DNA of 58,034 nucleotides from Pseudomonadota bacterium. GTDB taxonomy: Bacteria; Pseudomonadota; Alphaproteobacteria; Rhodobacterales; Rhodobacteraceae. The translations under genes were made by a program, and so were the position numbers. The notes below the pieces were generated by a model that did not search any database, was not told the DNA's origin, and saw only the letters and a program-made list of their open reading frames with translations. Positions within the stretch are counted from its first letter, which is position 1. Every line of letters starts with the position of its first letter. The stretch is taken from NCBI GenBank assembly GCA_021845805.1, contig JAJZVD010000015.1:1-58034 (forward strand), in the 5' to 3' direction. Positions 9,515 through 19,735 of this stretch are shown one piece after another.

Positions 9515-9657
9515 GACTGATGCCTTTTGTGCTGCGCCGCCGCGATAGCCGAGACGCGCCCAAAAGGCCAGAGCCTTGCGTATCCGGGTCCGATCTATCG
9601 GCCGTGGCGCGGGCGTGCTAGGCTGCGGGCAGAGGAATTGGGCGATGAGGCTGCATC

Positions 9658-10569
9658 ATGACCCTGTCCGCGACCACCGACCTGCGCCGCACCTGGGAGG
9701 CCGCCGCCCCCGGCTGGGCGCGGTGGGAACCCGCCTATACCGAAGGCTTCCGCGCCGCAACCGAGGCGATGCTTGACATGGCCGGCGTTTCGCCGGGAAT
9801 GCGGGTGCTGGATGTCGCCTGCGGGGCGGGCAGCCAGACGCTGCTGGCCGCGGCGCGGGTCGGGCCCGCGGGGCGGGTGGTGGCGACCGACATCGCCGCG
9901 TCGATGCTGGAGCATGTGCAGCGCAACGCGGCGGCGGCGGGTCTGGGCAACATCGCGGTGCGCGTCGCCGCGGCGGACGAGGTTGACACGGCGCTGCCGG
10001 GGGACGGGCCCTTTGATGCCGCGATCTGCCGGATGGCGCTGATGCATTTCCCGGCGCCGGGGCAGGCGTTGCAGGCGATCTGCCGCACCCTGCGCCCCGG
10101 TGCGCGCTTTGCGGCGCTGGTCTTTTCGACCCCTGCAGGCAATCCGATGATGGCCGAGCCGATGGCGATCCTGCGCCGCCACGCGGGCAAGGCGCCACCC
10201 CCGCCCGGCACGCCGGGGATTTTCGCGCTGGGGGGCGACGGGGTGCTGGAGGGGCTGTTGCGGCAGGAAGGCTTCGGCGCGGTCGAGGTGCGCCGCCTGC
10301 CCGCGGGCCTGTCCTTCGCCAGCGCGGCCGAGGCGCTGGCGATGCTGCGCGAGGCCGCGGGGGCCTATCGCGCGGTTGCGGCCGAGCTGGACGAGACGAC
10401 GCGCGACCGGGCGTGGCAGGAGGTGGAAGAGGCGCTGTCGCGCCATGTCACGCCGCGGGGCTTCGAGGCTCGGCTGGAGGTGATCGTGGGCGCCGGGACC
10501 GTGCCGGGGTTGCACCGCGCCCCCGGGCTTTCGCGAGGGGCGCGGCGGGGCGCGATGCGCGGGGATTAG
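9658..10569 (+). CDS. Class I SAM-dependent methyltransferase
   Basis: The 303-residue product carries the SAM-binding motif [12 protein letters not shown] near residue 45 and a downstream [10 protein letters not shown] acidic loop, followed by [14 protein letters not shown] and [14 protein letters not shown], as in UbiE/COQ5-like methyltransferases. Substrate is unknown. A GAGG ribosome site precedes the ATG at 9658. Its TAG stop overlaps the TAA stop of the convergent icd gene. Confidence 0.85.
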   Translation: MTLSATTDLRRTWEAAAPGWARWEPAYTEGFRAATEAMLDMAGVSPGMRVLDVACGAGSQTLLAAARVGPAGRVVATDIAASMLEHVQRNAAAAGLGNIAVRVAAADEVDTALPGDGPFDAAICRMALMHFPAPGQALQAICRTLRPGARFAALVFSTPAGNPMMAEPMAILRRHAGKAPPPPGTPGIFALGGDGVLEGLLRQEGFGAVEVRRLPAGLSFASAAEALAMLREAAGAYRAVAAELDETTRDRAWQEVEEALSRHVTPRGFEARLEVIVGAGTVPGLHRAPGLSRGARRGAMRGD

Positions 10570-11780
10570 CCCTTCAGCGCCTTGTTCAGGTATTCGTCCA
10601 CCTTTTCCAGGTAGCCCATGGTCGTCAGCCACTTCTGGTCGGGGCCGACCAGCAGCGCCAGATCCTTGGTCATCCAGCCGTCCTCGACCGCGTCCACCGT
10701 CACCTTTTCCAGCGTCTCGGCGAACCGCTTCAGTTCGGCGTTGCCATCAAGCTTGGCGCGGTGCTTCAGGCCGCCGGTCCAGGCGAAGATCGAGGCGACC
10801 GAGTTGGTCGAGGTTTCCTTGCCCTGCTGGTGCTGGCGATAGTGGCGCGTCACGGTGCCGTGGGCGGCTTCGGCCTCGACGGTCTTGCCGTCCGGCGTCA
10901 TCAGCACCGAGGTCATCAGCCCGAGCGAGCCGAAGCCCTGGGCCACGGTGTCGGACTGCACGTCGCCGTCGTAGTTCTTGCAGGCCCAGACATAGCCGCC
11001 CGACCATTTCAGCGCGCTGGCCACCATGTCGTCGATCAGGCGGTGTTCGTAGGTGATGCCCCTGGCCTTGAAGGCGTCGGCGAATTCGGCGTCGAAGACC
11101 TGCTGGAACAGATCCTTGAAGCGGCCGTCATAGGCCTTCAGGATCGTGTTCTTGGTCGAGAGATAGAGCGGCCAGCCGAGGTTGAGCGAATAGTTCATGC
11201 TGGCGCGGGCAAAGTCGATGATCGACTGGTCGAGGTTGTACATCGCCATCGTCACGCCGGCGCCGGGCGCCTTGAACACCTCGCGCTCGATCACGGTGCC
11301 GTCCTCGCCCACGAATTTCAGCGTGACGGTGCCCTTGCCGGGGAAGCGGAAATCGGTCGCGCGGTACTGGTCGCCGAAGGCGTGGCGGCCGACGACGATC
11401 GGCTTGGTCCAGCCCGGAACAAGGCGCGGCACGTTCTTGCAGATGATCGGCTGGCGGAAGATCACGCCGCCCAGGATGTTGCGGATCGTGCCGTTAGGCG
11501 ACTTCCACATTTCCTTCAGCTTGAATTCCTCGACCCGCGCCTCGTCGGGGGTGATGGTGGCGCATTTCACCGCCACGCCGACTTCCCTGGTCTTGTTGGC
11601 GGCGTCGATGGTGATCTGGTCGTTGGTGCGGTCACGCTCCTCGATGCCCAGATCGTAATAGAGCAGGTCGATGTCGAGATAGGGCAGGATCAGCTTCTTC
11701 TTGATGAAGTCCCAGATGATCCGGGTCATCTCGTCGCCGTCCATTTCGACGACGGGGTTCGCCACCTTGATCTTGGTCAT
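10566..11780 (-). CDS. icd: Isocitrate dehydrogenase, NADP-dependent
   Basis: The product is 404 residues and of the eukaryote-like (subfamily II) NADP-IDH type: [20 protein letters not shown] at the N-terminus, KSPNGTIRN at the isocitrate site, and GTVTRHYR near the nucleotide site. It converts isocitrate to 2-oxoglutarate and CO2 with NADPH in the TCA cycle. The ATG at 11780 is chosen because family similarity begins there and AGGA precedes it; the frame stays open another 45 codons upstream. A GGTATACC palindrome lies about 80 bp upstream. Confidence 0.96.
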   Translation of the reverse strand: MTKIKVANPVVEMDGDEMTRIIWDFIKKKLILPYLDIDLLYYDLGIEERDRTNDQITIDAANKTREVGVAVKCATITPDEARVEEFKLKEMWKSPNGTIRNILGGVIFRQPIICKNVPRLVPGWTKPIVVGRHAFGDQYRATDFRFPGKGTVTLKFVGEDGTVIEREVFKAPGAGVTMAMYNLDQSIIDFARASMNYSLNLGWPLYLSTKNTILKAYDGRFKDLFQQVFDAEFADAFKARGITYEHRLIDDMVASALKWSGGYVWACKNYDGDVQSDTVAQGFGSLGLMTSVLMTPDGKTVEAEAAHGTVTRHYRQHQQGKETSTNSVASIFAWTGGLKHRAKLDGNAELKRFAETLEKVTVDAVEDGWMTKDLALLVGPDQKWLTTMGYLEKVDEYLNKALKG

Positions 11781-11893
11781 GTCCTGGCCTCTCGTGCGGG
11801 GATTCGCTTCCGCACTGCATAGCGGAAAAGGCGGGCCTTGGGAAGCTGGTATGCGGTGGTATACCGTCCCTGTGGCGCCGCGCGCCGCGCCGC

Positions 11894-12487
11894 TCAGCCC
11901 CGCGCCAGAAACCACCCGCGGGCGCGGTCGCGCACCCAGGGCCAGAGGCCCGGCGCGCCGCGGGCGACCTTCTGGCCCACCCGCGCCTCGAGCTGGTCGA
12001 AGGTCACGGCATAGTCCGTCCAGCTTCCGCCGCCCGCGGCCAGGTTCTGCAACACCGGCTGCACCCGGTCGATCGACTTGGCAAAGACCGCATCCGGCGT
12101 CTCGTTCGCCTCGAACTCCTGCCAGAGCGCCTTGAGATCGGCGGCGAGGTCGGGCGGCAGCAGGCCGAAGATCCGCTCGGCCGCGCGCGCTTCGGCGGCC
12201 TGCACGTCGGCGCTGCCGTGGGCCGCGCCGTTCGCCGAATGGATCGGCACGTCGCCCACGTCGATCTCGACAAGGTCGTGCAGCAGAAGCATGCGGATCA
12301 CCCGGTCGATCTGCACGCCGGGCCCGGCCTGGTCGGCCAGCACGAGCGCGTAAAGCGCCAGGTGCCAGGAATGTTCGCCCGCGTTTTCCGGCCGCGCGCC
12401 TTCCAGCACGGGGGTTGCGCGCAGCACGCCCTTCAGCCGGTCGGCCTCGGCCAGGAAGGCGAACTGGCGCGCAAGGCGGTCGGTCAT
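11894..12487 (-). CDS. HD domain hydrolase (HDDC2/YfbR-like)
   Basis: The 197-residue protein has the HD metal-binding pattern His in [11 protein letters not shown], His-Asp in [13 protein letters not shown], and a later Asp in the SIDRVQP segment. This matches the HDDC2/YfbR group, which are 5'-deoxynucleotidases or related phosphohydrolases. It starts 4 nt after the stop of the 88-residue gene upstream, so the two and the alpha/beta hydrolase probably form one operon. Confidence 0.85.
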   Translation of the reverse strand: MTDRLARQFAFLAEADRLKGVLRATPVLEGARPENAGEHSWHLALYALVLADQAGPGVQIDRVIRMLLLHDLVEIDVGDVPIHSANGAAHGSADVQAAEARAAERIFGLLPPDLAADLKALWQEFEANETPDAVFAKSIDRVQPVLQNLAAGGGSWTDYAVTFDQLEARVGQKVARGAPGLWPWVRDRARGWFLARG

Positions 12488-12491
12488 CGGC

Positions 12492-12758
12492 TCAGTGCCC
12501 GCCGGGGTCGAGGTTGCGCGGGGCAGCGGGGGCCGCGCCGCCGGCGCGATGGGCGGCCAGCGTCTGGTTCAGGAAGCTGCGGCCGCGCTGTTCGGCCAGC
12601 CGCAGGCGCACGCAGGTGATGAAGGCTTCCTGCAGGGTGGGCGAAAGCTGGCCCACCACCCGGCTGACCTTTTCATAGAACCGGTCGTCGCCCAGTTCCT
12701 CGAGCACGGCAAGGGTGTCGCGGGCCAGCCCGTCGGCCAGATCGTCGATCAGCGCCAT
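12492..12758 (-). CDS. Conserved hypothetical protein, 88 residues
   Basis: I do not recognise a named family. The protein is mostly helical by composition (MALIDDLADGLARDTLAVLE at the start), has no membrane segment or signal peptide, and ends in a Gly/Ala/Pro-rich tail. The ATG at 12758 is preceded by a G-rich ribosome site; a GTG directly before it is an alternative. It sits 12 nt after the alpha/beta hydrolase gene and 4 nt before the HD gene. That packing supports a real gene in a three-gene operon. Confidence 0.65.
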   Translation of the reverse strand: MALIDDLADGLARDTLAVLEELGDDRFYEKVSRVVGQLSPTLQEAFITCVRLRLAEQRGRSFLNQTLAAHRAGGAAPAAPRNLDPGGH

Positions 12759-12770
12759 CACCGCCCCCCG

Positions 12771-13430
12771 TCAGCGCGACGCCTCGCCCAGCCGCCGCTT
12801 AACATAGGCAGAGACCGTGGCGATCATCGGCTTCATGTGCGCCTCTTCGTCCTTGAAGAAGTGATCCGCACCTTCGACCTGCTCATGGGTGATGGTGATG
12901 CCGCGCTGTTCGTGCAGCTTGTTCACCAGTTGCAGCGTGTCCTTCGGCGGGGCCACCCGGTCGGCGGTGCCGTTGATGATGAGCCCCGAGGCGGGGCAGG
13001 GCGCCAGGAAGCTGAAATCGTACATGTTGGCGGGCGGCGCGACCGAGATGAAGCCGGTGATCTCTGGCCGCCGCATCAGAAGCTGCATCCCGATCCAGGC
13101 CCCGAAGGAAAAGCCCGCGACCCAGCAATGCTTGGCGTTCTGGTTCATCGATTGCAGGTAGTCGAGCGCCGAGGCCGCGTCCGACAGCTCGCCGATGCCC
13201 TGGTCGTATTCGCCCTGGCTGCGCCCCACGCCGCGGAAGTTGAAGCGCAGCACGGTGAAGCCGAGGTTGTAGAAGGCGTAGTGGAGGTTGTAGACGACCT
13301 TGTTGTTCATCGTGCCCCCGAACTGCGGGTGCGGGTGCAGCACGATGGCGATCGGCGCGTCCTTTTCCTTCTGCGGGTGGTAGCGCCCTTCGAGCCGGCC
13401 TTCCGGCCCGGGGAAAATCACTTCGGGCAT
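12771..13430 (-). CDS. Alpha/beta hydrolase (dienelactone hydrolase-like)
   Basis: The product (219 residues) has an LHPHPQFGGTMNN segment (oxyanion region), FNFRGVGRSQGEYD, and the nucleophile elbow GFSFGAW (Ser in G-F-S-F-G). An Asp in GTADRV and His in GADHFF complete a plausible triad. This matches the small cytosolic alpha/beta hydrolases close to YheT and dienelactone hydrolases; substrate is unknown. I chose the ATG at 13430, where similarity begins, over an upstream in-frame ATG at 13505 that would overlap the iscR promoter. Confidence 0.87.
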   Translation of the reverse strand: MPEVIFPGPEGRLEGRYHPQKEKDAPIAIVLHPHPQFGGTMNNKVVYNLHYAFYNLGFTVLRFNFRGVGRSQGEYDQGIGELSDAASALDYLQSMNQNAKHCWVAGFSFGAWIGMQLLMRRPEITGFISVAPPANMYDFSFLAPCPASGLIINGTADRVAPPKDTLQLVNKLHEQRGITITHEQVEGADHFFKDEEAHMKPMIATVSAYVKRRLGEASR

Positions 13431-13473
13431 CGCCTCGCCTGTCTTTCCTGCGTCGGGCCGGGCACCATCAATC

Positions 13474-13502
13474 TTGACGGAATCCCTCAGCCATTCTAGA
13501 AC
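13474..13502 (+). promoter_or_regulatory. iscR promoter with overlapping ATTCTAGAA palindrome
   Basis: TTGACG (13474-13479) and TAGAAC (13497-13502) are spaced by 17 nt and fit a sigma-70-type promoter. The palindrome-containing 9-mer ATTCTAGAA (13493-13501) overlaps the -10. In Rhodobacterales an iron-responsive box bound by IscR controls this operon; equating this site with that box is my inference. Confidence 0.6.
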
Positions 13503-13585
13503 CATTCCAAATTCCGGAGCGTGCCGGGTGGGAAGGAGGTAAGGGGCCTTCCGCCCGGCGTCAATCCATTTGGCGGGTCGGTGCG

Positions 13586-14047
13586 ATGAAACTGTCGACG
13601 AAAGGGCGCTATGCCATGGTTGCGCTGGCCGATCTGGCGCTGGCCTCGGCCGAGGATCTGGTGACGCTGTCGGCCATCGCCCGGCGGCAGGACATCTCGC
13701 TGCCCTATCTGGAACAGTTGTTCGTCAAGCTGCGCCGGGCGAACCTGGTGGAATCGGTGCGGGGCCCCGGCGGGGGATACAAGCTGGCGCGCGCCCCCGA
13801 GGCGATCCGTGTCAGCGAGATCCTGGAAGCCGTGGACGAGACGGTCAGCGCCATGCACACCGGTGCGGGCGCCTCGGGCGCGGTGTCGGGCACCCGCGCG
13901 CAGTCGCTGACCAACCGGCTGTGGGAGGGGCTGAGCGCCCATGTCTATGTCTTCCTGCACCAGACGACGCTGGCCGACGTGATCCGCAACGGCATGCGGC
14001 CCTGCCCGGCGGTGCCCGCGCTGTTCCGCGTGGTGGACGAAGAGTGA
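13586..14047 (+). CDS. iscR: Rrf2 family iron-sulfur cluster regulator IscR
   Basis: The 153-residue product has the Rrf2 winged helix (MKLSTKGRYAMVALADLAL, then YLEQLFVKLRRANLVESVRG and GPGGGYKL). IscR senses Fe-S status and represses the isc-suf genes. The usual three Cys in the loop after the wing (about residues 88-107) are all absent; the only Cys is Cys140 near the C-terminus. Rhodobacter sphaeroides IscR likewise lacks the classical Cys triplet and is reported to bind a cluster in a different way. It is first in the operon, 44 bp before iscS. Confidence 0.92.
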   Translation: MKLSTKGRYAMVALADLALASAEDLVTLSAIARRQDISLPYLEQLFVKLRRANLVESVRGPGGGYKLARAPEAIRVSEILEAVDETVSAMHTGAGASGAVSGTRAQSLTNRLWEGLSAHVYVFLHQTTLADVIRNGMRPCPAVPALFRVVDEE

Positions 14048-14090
14048 CGCGGCGGAACCGATTTCTCGCCAAAGATTCGGGGCACGGCCG

Positions 14091-15128
14091 GTGAGCGGGC
14101 GGACCTATCTCGACTGGAACGCCACGGCGCCGCTGCGCCCCGAGGCGAAGGCCGCGATGGTGGCTGCGATGGGGGTCGTGGGCAACCCGTCTTCCGTCCA
14201 TGCCGAGGGGCGCGCGGCCAAGGCGCTGATGGAGCGGGCGCGGGCGCAGGTCGCGGCGGCGCTGGGGGCCGACGGGGCAGACATCGTCTTCACCTCGGGC
14301 GCGACCGAGGCTGCGGCGCTGGCGCTGGCAGGGCGGGGGATCGCCTGCGCCGGGGTGGAACATGATGCGGTGGCGGCCTGGTGCGATGTCGCGCTGCCGG
14401 TCGATGCCGCGGGCCGGGTTGCGGTGGCCGATCCCGCGTCCGGCGCGCTGCAACTGGCCAACCCCGAAACCGGGGTGATCCAGGATCTGCCCGAGGGGCT
14501 GGTGCTGAGCGACCTGACCCAGGCCTTCGGCAAGATCCCCGTCGCCTTCAACTGGCTAGGCGCGGGCATGGCGATCGTGTCGGCGCACAAGCTGGGCGGG
14601 CCGAAGGGTGTGGGGGCGCTGGTGCTGCGCCAGGGGCTGGATGTGGCGCCGCGGCTGAAGGGCGGCGGGCAGGAGATGGGGCGCCGGGCGGGCACGGAAA
14701 GCCTGATCGCCATCGCGGGTTTCGGCGCCGCAGCCGAGGCCGCCCAGCGGGATCTGGCCGACGGGGTCTGGGAGCGGGTGGCTGGACTTAGAAATATTCT
14801 AGAATCAGCATTGGCCTCGGCGGAAAGCCAGACTATTATTGTCGGGAAAGGTGGCGCGCGGCTGCCCAACACCAGTTGCCTGATTACCCCCGGCTGGAAG
14901 GGGGAAACCCAGGTGATGCAGATGGATCTGGCGGGGTTTGCGGTGTCGGCGGGCTCGGCCTGTTCGTCGGGCAAGGTCCGGCCCAGCCGGGTGCTGCGCG
15001 CGATGGGGTTCGACGAGATCGCGGCGGCCTCGGCGCTGCGGGTCTCGATCGGGCCCGCCACGACGGAAGACGATGTCCTGCGCTTCGCCGAAGCCTGGAC
15101 GAAAGCGGCCCGCCGTCGGCGGGCATGA
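14091..15128 (+). CDS. iscS: Cysteine desulfurase, IscS/NifS type
   Basis: This PLP enzyme releases sulfur from cysteine as a persulfide for Fe-S assembly. Visible features are YLDWNATAPLRPE at the N-terminus, FTSGATEAAALAL, the PLP lysine in SAHKLGGPKGVG (about residue 166) and the catalytic Cys in SAGSACSSGK (about residue 291). At 345 residues it is shorter than typical IscS (about 400), mainly by compact loops. The start is GTG at 14091. Codons 233-255 are strikingly AT-rich (AGA, AAT, ATT, CTA, TCA) and contain an ATTCTAGAA palindrome. A second, SufS-type desulfurase ends the operon. Confidence 0.9.
   Translation: MSGRTYLDWNATAPLRPEAKAAMVAAMGVVGNPSSVHAEGRAAKALMERARAQVAAALGADGADIVFTSGATEAAALALAGRGIACAGVEHDAVAAWCDVALPVDAAGRVAVADPASGALQLANPETGVIQDLPEGLVLSDLTQAFGKIPVAFNWLGAGMAIVSAHKLGGPKGVGALVLRQGLDVAPRLKGGGQEMGRRAGTESLIAIAGFGAAAEAAQRDLADGVWERVAGLRNILESALASAESQTIIVGKGGARLPNTSCLITPGWKGETQVMQMDLAGFAVSAGSACSSGKVRPSRVLRAMGFDEIAAASALRVSIGPATTEDDVLRFAEAWTKAARRRRA
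14790..14806. promoter_or_regulatory. Internal ATTCTAGAA site inside iscS
   Basis: The 9-mer ATTCTAGAA (14796-14804) is identical to that at the iscR promoter. TAGAAT, a good -10 hexamer, occurs on both strands here. It lies about 340 bp upstream of sufB in an AT-rich, rare-codon stretch. Internal sense and antisense promoters have been reported in the isc-suf operon of Rhodobacter; assigning that role here is inference. Confidence 0.45.
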
Positions 15129-15143
15129 GCAAGGGGAACGCGG

Positions 15144-16673
15144 ATGGCGGCGCTGGACAAGGCGGAAACGGAAGTGCGCGACGGTGTCGATCGGGAGACG
15201 ATCGAGACCGTCAAGGCGATGTCGGGAACCTACAAGTACGGCTGGGCCACCGACATCGAGACCGAGTTCGCGCCGAAAGGCCTGAACGAGGACATCGTGC
15301 GCCTGATCTCCTCCAAGAACGGCGAGCCCGAGTGGATGACCGAGTGGCGTCTTGCGGCCTACCGTCGCTGGCTGCAACTGGAAGAGCCGCGCTGGGCGAT
15401 GCTGCACTACCCCGAGATCGACTATCAGGACCAGTATTACTACGCCAAACCCAAGAGCATGTCGGGCAAGCCGAAATCGCTCGACGAGGTCGATCCGCAG
15501 CTGCTGGCCACCTATGAAAAGCTGGGCATCCCGCTGAAGGAGCAGATGATCCTTGCGGGCGTCGAAGGGGCCGAGGCCGCCCCCGCCGAGGGCCGCAGGG
15601 TGGCGGTGGACGCGGTGTTCGACAGCGTCTCGGTCGGCACGACGTTCAAGGAAGAGCTGAAGAAGGCCGGCGTGATCTTCATGCCGATCTCCGAGGCGAT
15701 CCGCGAACATCCCGATCTGGTGCGCAAGTACCTGGGTTCGGTCGTGCCGGCGTCGGACAACTTCTTTGCCACGCTGAATTCGGCCGTCTTCTCGGATGGC
15801 AGCTTCGTCTACATCCCGCCGGGGGTCCGCTGCCCGATGGAACTGTCGACCTATTTCCGCATCAATGCGGAAAACACCGGCCAGTTCGAACGCACGCTGA
15901 TTATCGCCGACAAGGGCAGCTATGTCAGCTACCTCGAAGGCTGCACCGCACCCAAGCGCGATACCAACCAGCTTCACGCCGCGGTGGTCGAGATCGTGAT
16001 CCTGGAAGACGCCGAGGTGAAGTATTCCACCGTCCAGAACTGGTATCCCGGCGATGCCGAGGGCAAGGGCGGCATCTACAACTTCGTCACCAAGCGGGCC
16101 GATTGCCGCGAGGCGCGCGCCAAGGTGATGTGGACGCAGGTCGAAACCGGCTCGGCGATCACCTGGAAGTATCCCTCTTGCATCCTGCGGGGCGATGACA
16201 GCCAGGGCGAGTTCTATTCGATCGCCATCGCCAACAACGCCCAGCAGGCCGATACCGGGACCAAGATGATCCATCTTGGCAAGAACACCCGGTCGCGCAT
16301 CGTGTCCAAGGGTATTTCGGCCGGCCGCGCGCAGAACACCTACCGCGGGCTGGTCTCGGTTCACCCGAAGGCGAAGAACGCGCGCAACTACACCCAGTGC
16401 GACAGCCTGCTGATCGGCGACAAGTGCGGGGCCCATACGGTTCCCTACATCGAGGTGAAGAACAACTCGTCGCGCTGCGAGCACGAGGCGACCACCAGCA
16501 AGGTCGATGACGATCAACTGTTCTACTGCCGCTCGCGCGGGATGGACGAGGAAGAGGCCGTGGCGCTGGTCGTCAACGGCTTCTGCAAGGAAGTTCTGCA
16601 GGCTCTGCCGATGGAATTCGCGATGGAGGCGCAGAACCTGGTCGCCATCAGCCTTGAAGGCAGCGTGGGCTGA
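15144..16673 (+). CDS. sufB: Fe-S cluster assembly scaffold SufB
   Basis: The 509-residue protein matches SufB along its length: [18 protein letters not shown] near the start, [20 protein letters not shown] in the middle, [20 protein letters not shown] and [21 protein letters not shown] near the end. SufB forms the SufBC2D complex in the cytoplasm, where clusters are built with sulfur from SufS. It follows iscS by 15 bp. Confidence 0.97.
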   Translation: MAALDKAETEVRDGVDRETIETVKAMSGTYKYGWATDIETEFAPKGLNEDIVRLISSKNGEPEWMTEWRLAAYRRWLQLEEPRWAMLHYPEIDYQDQYYYAKPKSMSGKPKSLDEVDPQLLATYEKLGIPLKEQMILAGVEGAEAAPAEGRRVAVDAVFDSVSVGTTFKEELKKAGVIFMPISEAIREHPDLVRKYLGSVVPASDNFFATLNSAVFSDGSFVYIPPGVRCPMELSTYFRINAENTGQFERTLIIADKGSYVSYLEGCTAPKRDTNQLHAAVVEIVILEDAEVKYSTVQNWYPGDAEGKGGIYNFVTKRADCREARAKVMWTQVETGSAITWKYPSCILRGDDSQGEFYSIAIANNAQQADTGTKMIHLGKNTRSRIVSKGISAGRAQNTYRGLVSVHPKAKNARNYTQCDSLLIGDKCGAHTVPYIEVKNNSSRCEHEATTSKVDDDQLFYCRSRGMDEEEAVALVVNGFCKEVLQALPMEFAMEAQNLVAISLEGSVG

Positions 16674-16689
16674 GGCACGGGGCTGCGGG

Positions 16690-17595
16690 ATGGCAAGGGC
16701 AGGCAAGCGGGGCTTCGACGCGGCGCGGGCCGGGGCGCTGATCGCGCTTCTGGCGCCCGCGCGGCGGACGCGGGTCGTCGAGGTGGGGGCAAACCCCATC
16801 AACGACAGCCCCTATGCCGGGCTGCTGGCGATGGGCGCCTGCGATGTCTGGGGCTTCGAGCCCGAGGAAAAGGCCTTTGCCCGCCTGACGCCGGGCCCGC
16901 GGGAAACCTATCTGCCCCATGCGGTGGGCGATGGTTCGGCGGGCACGCTGCATGTGTGCCGGACGGTGTCGCTCAGCTCTCTGCTGCCGCCCGACCGGCG
17001 CACGACGGCTTTCTTTGCCCGGCTGAACGGCCCCTCGACCGTCGAGCGGACGGTGCCGGTGCAGACCCGGCGGCTGGACGACATGGCCGAGGTGCCGCCC
17101 TTCGATCTGCTGAAGATCGACGTGCAGGGGGGCGAGATGCAGGTGTTTGCCGGCGCGGCCGAGACGCTGAAGACAGCCGTGGCCGTCATCACCGAGGTGG
17201 CCTTCGTGCCGCTTTACGAAGGGCAGCCGCTGCTGGACGCGCAGATGGCGGCGCTGCGCGAGGCGGGCATGGATTTTCACAAATTCATGTTCCTGAAAGG
17301 CTTTTCGCTGCGTGGCGGGCTGAACACGCTGCTGGACAAGGCGGCGCATGACAACCAGTTGCTGGATGGCGATGCGGTCTTCCTGCGCAGCCTGCGTTTC
17401 CCCGAGGCGATCGGGACCGAGGCGTTGAAGCACATGGCGATCCTGGCCGAGACGGTGTTTCTCAGCCACGACGTGGCGCTGCGCTGCCTTGATCTGCTGA
17501 TCGCGCGCGGGGCGGTCGATGCCGCGGCCGCGCAGGACTATGCCGCCGATCTGCCGGGGCAGGCGGTCATCGCCGGGCGGAGGGCGCGCCGGTGA
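16690..17595 (+). CDS. FkbM family methyltransferase
   Basis: The 301-residue product has a SAM-binding segment VVEVGANPINDSPYAG near residue 31, GFEPEEKAF (acidic loop) and FDLLKIDVQGGEMQVF near residue 140, typical of FkbM methyltransferases. These usually O-methylate sugars or small molecules; no obvious Fe-S role is known. The start at 16690 lies 16 nt after sufB and begins the recognisable domain. It is embedded in the suf operon in the same orientation and composition as its neighbours, so it is probably co-transcribed. Confidence 0.82.
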   Translation: MARAGKRGFDAARAGALIALLAPARRTRVVEVGANPINDSPYAGLLAMGACDVWGFEPEEKAFARLTPGPRETYLPHAVGDGSAGTLHVCRTVSLSSLLPPDRRTTAFFARLNGPSTVERTVPVQTRRLDDMAEVPPFDLLKIDVQGGEMQVFAGAAETLKTAVAVITEVAFVPLYEGQPLLDAQMAALREAGMDFHKFMFLKGFSLRGGLNTLLDKAAHDNQLLDGDAVFLRSLRFPEAIGTEALKHMAILAETVFLSHDVALRCLDLLIARGAVDAAAAQDYAADLPGQAVIAGRRARR

Positions 17596-17675
17596 CCGAA
17601 CCCGAGATTTCACCCCAGCCTGTGCCGACCAATCGGCCGGGCTGGATCATCCCCTTCTTCACGCGCCCCGCGTGA
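17592..17675 (+). CDS. Possible 27-residue small protein in suf operon
   Basis: A GTG at 17592 overlaps the TGA of the FkbM gene (GTGA), and the frame runs 27 codons to a TGA 21 bp before sufC. The peptide is Pro-rich with a PGWIIPFFTRPA end. Codon third positions are GC-rich like the neighbours, and the GTGA overlap would allow translational coupling. The 100-bp gap between otherwise tightly packed genes makes a small ORF plausible, but nothing else proves it is expressed. Confidence 0.4.
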   Translation: MTEPEISPQPVPTNRPGWIIPFFTRPA

Positions 17676-17696
17676 GCCCAGACCACGAGGACCGAG

Positions 17697-18451
<755 letters not shown>

Positions 18452-18452
<1 letters not shown>

Positions 18453-19735
18453 TGGCTCTGGCGAAGGCGAAGGGCGGCGCCGAGCGGCTGGCGGCGGTCG
18501 AGCTTCCGGCCTGCGGCGCCTGGCTGGCGGCGGCGCGCGGCGCGGCGTTGGCGCGGGCGCAGGAGATGGGGCTGCCCACGCGGCGCGACGAATACTGGCG
18601 CTATACCGACCCGACCACGCTGACCGCCGCGACGGCCCCGGCCGCCGCGCTGTTCGCGGCGGGTGACGAGCCGCCGGCCTTCGCGGCGATCGACCGGGTG
18701 ACGCTGGTCTTCACCGATGGCGTCTTCGATGCCGCGGCCTCGGACGATCCGGCGGCTGCGGGGGTGGAACTGACGCGCCTTGCCCTGGCGGGGCAGGCCG
18801 ACATCCACTGGGCGCGCGAGCTTTACGGCGTGCTCGAGGCGCGCGGGCAAAGCCCGGTGCCCCGGCCGCTGGCCGCGCTGAACGGGGCGCTGGCCACCGA
18901 TGGCGTGATGATCCGGGTCACGGGCAAGGCGGCCAGGCCGGTGAGCCTGGTCTACCGTCATGCCGCGACCACCTCGGACGCGGTGCTGCGCCACGTCATC
19001 CGGCTTGAACCCGGCGCCGAACTGACGCTGCTGGAATCCGGCCCCGGCGCCGCGCGCTTTTCGACCGTGACCGAAGTGGACGTGGCCGATGGCGCCAGCT
19101 TTCACCACATCCGCACCCAGGGCCGCGACCACGAGCGGCGCACCCTGACCCATCTCTTTGCCCGCATCGGCGCGCAGGCGCGGTTCAAGTCGTTCACGCT
19201 GACGGCGAATGGCGTGCTGACGCGCAACGAAGTGGTGCTTGAGCTGCTGGGCGACGACTCGATCGCCCATGTCGCGGGCGCCGCGATGGGCGACGGCGGC
19301 TTCCACCACGATGATACCGTGTTCGTCACCCATGCCGCCGAGCGCTGCGAAAGCCGGCAGGTGTTCAAGAAGGTGCTGAAGGGCGGCGCGGTCGGGGTGT
19401 TCCAGGGCAAGATCCTGGTCAAGCAGGGCGCCCAGAAGACCGATGGCTACCAGATCAGCCAGTCGCTCTTGCTGGACGAGGACAGCCAGTTCCTGGCCAA
19501 GCCGGAACTGGAGATCTACGCCGATGACGTGAAGTGCAGCCACGGCTCCACCTCGGGCGCGATCGACGAGACGGCGCTGTTCTACCTGCGCTCGCGCGGG
19601 GTGCCGGAACGGCTGGCGCAGGCGCTGCTGGTGCAGGCCTTCCTGGCGCAGGCCATCGAGGAGATCGAGGACGAGGCGATCGCCGAGGATATCCGCGGCC
19701 GGCTGGAAGGCTGGCTTGCGCGCAGGATGGGCTGA
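18452..19735 (+). CDS. sufD: Fe-S cluster assembly protein SufD
   Basis: The 427-residue protein resembles SufB in its C-terminal beta-helix: HDDTVFVTHAAERCESRQ, FQGKILVKQGAQKTDGYQ, and DDVKCSHGSTSGAIDETALF, all diagnostic of SufD. The N-terminal half is Ala-rich and variable, with RRDEYWRYTDPTTL. It heterodimerises with SufB to form the cluster-building site. The start overlaps sufC by one base, and its stop overlaps the next ATG. Confidence 0.95.
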
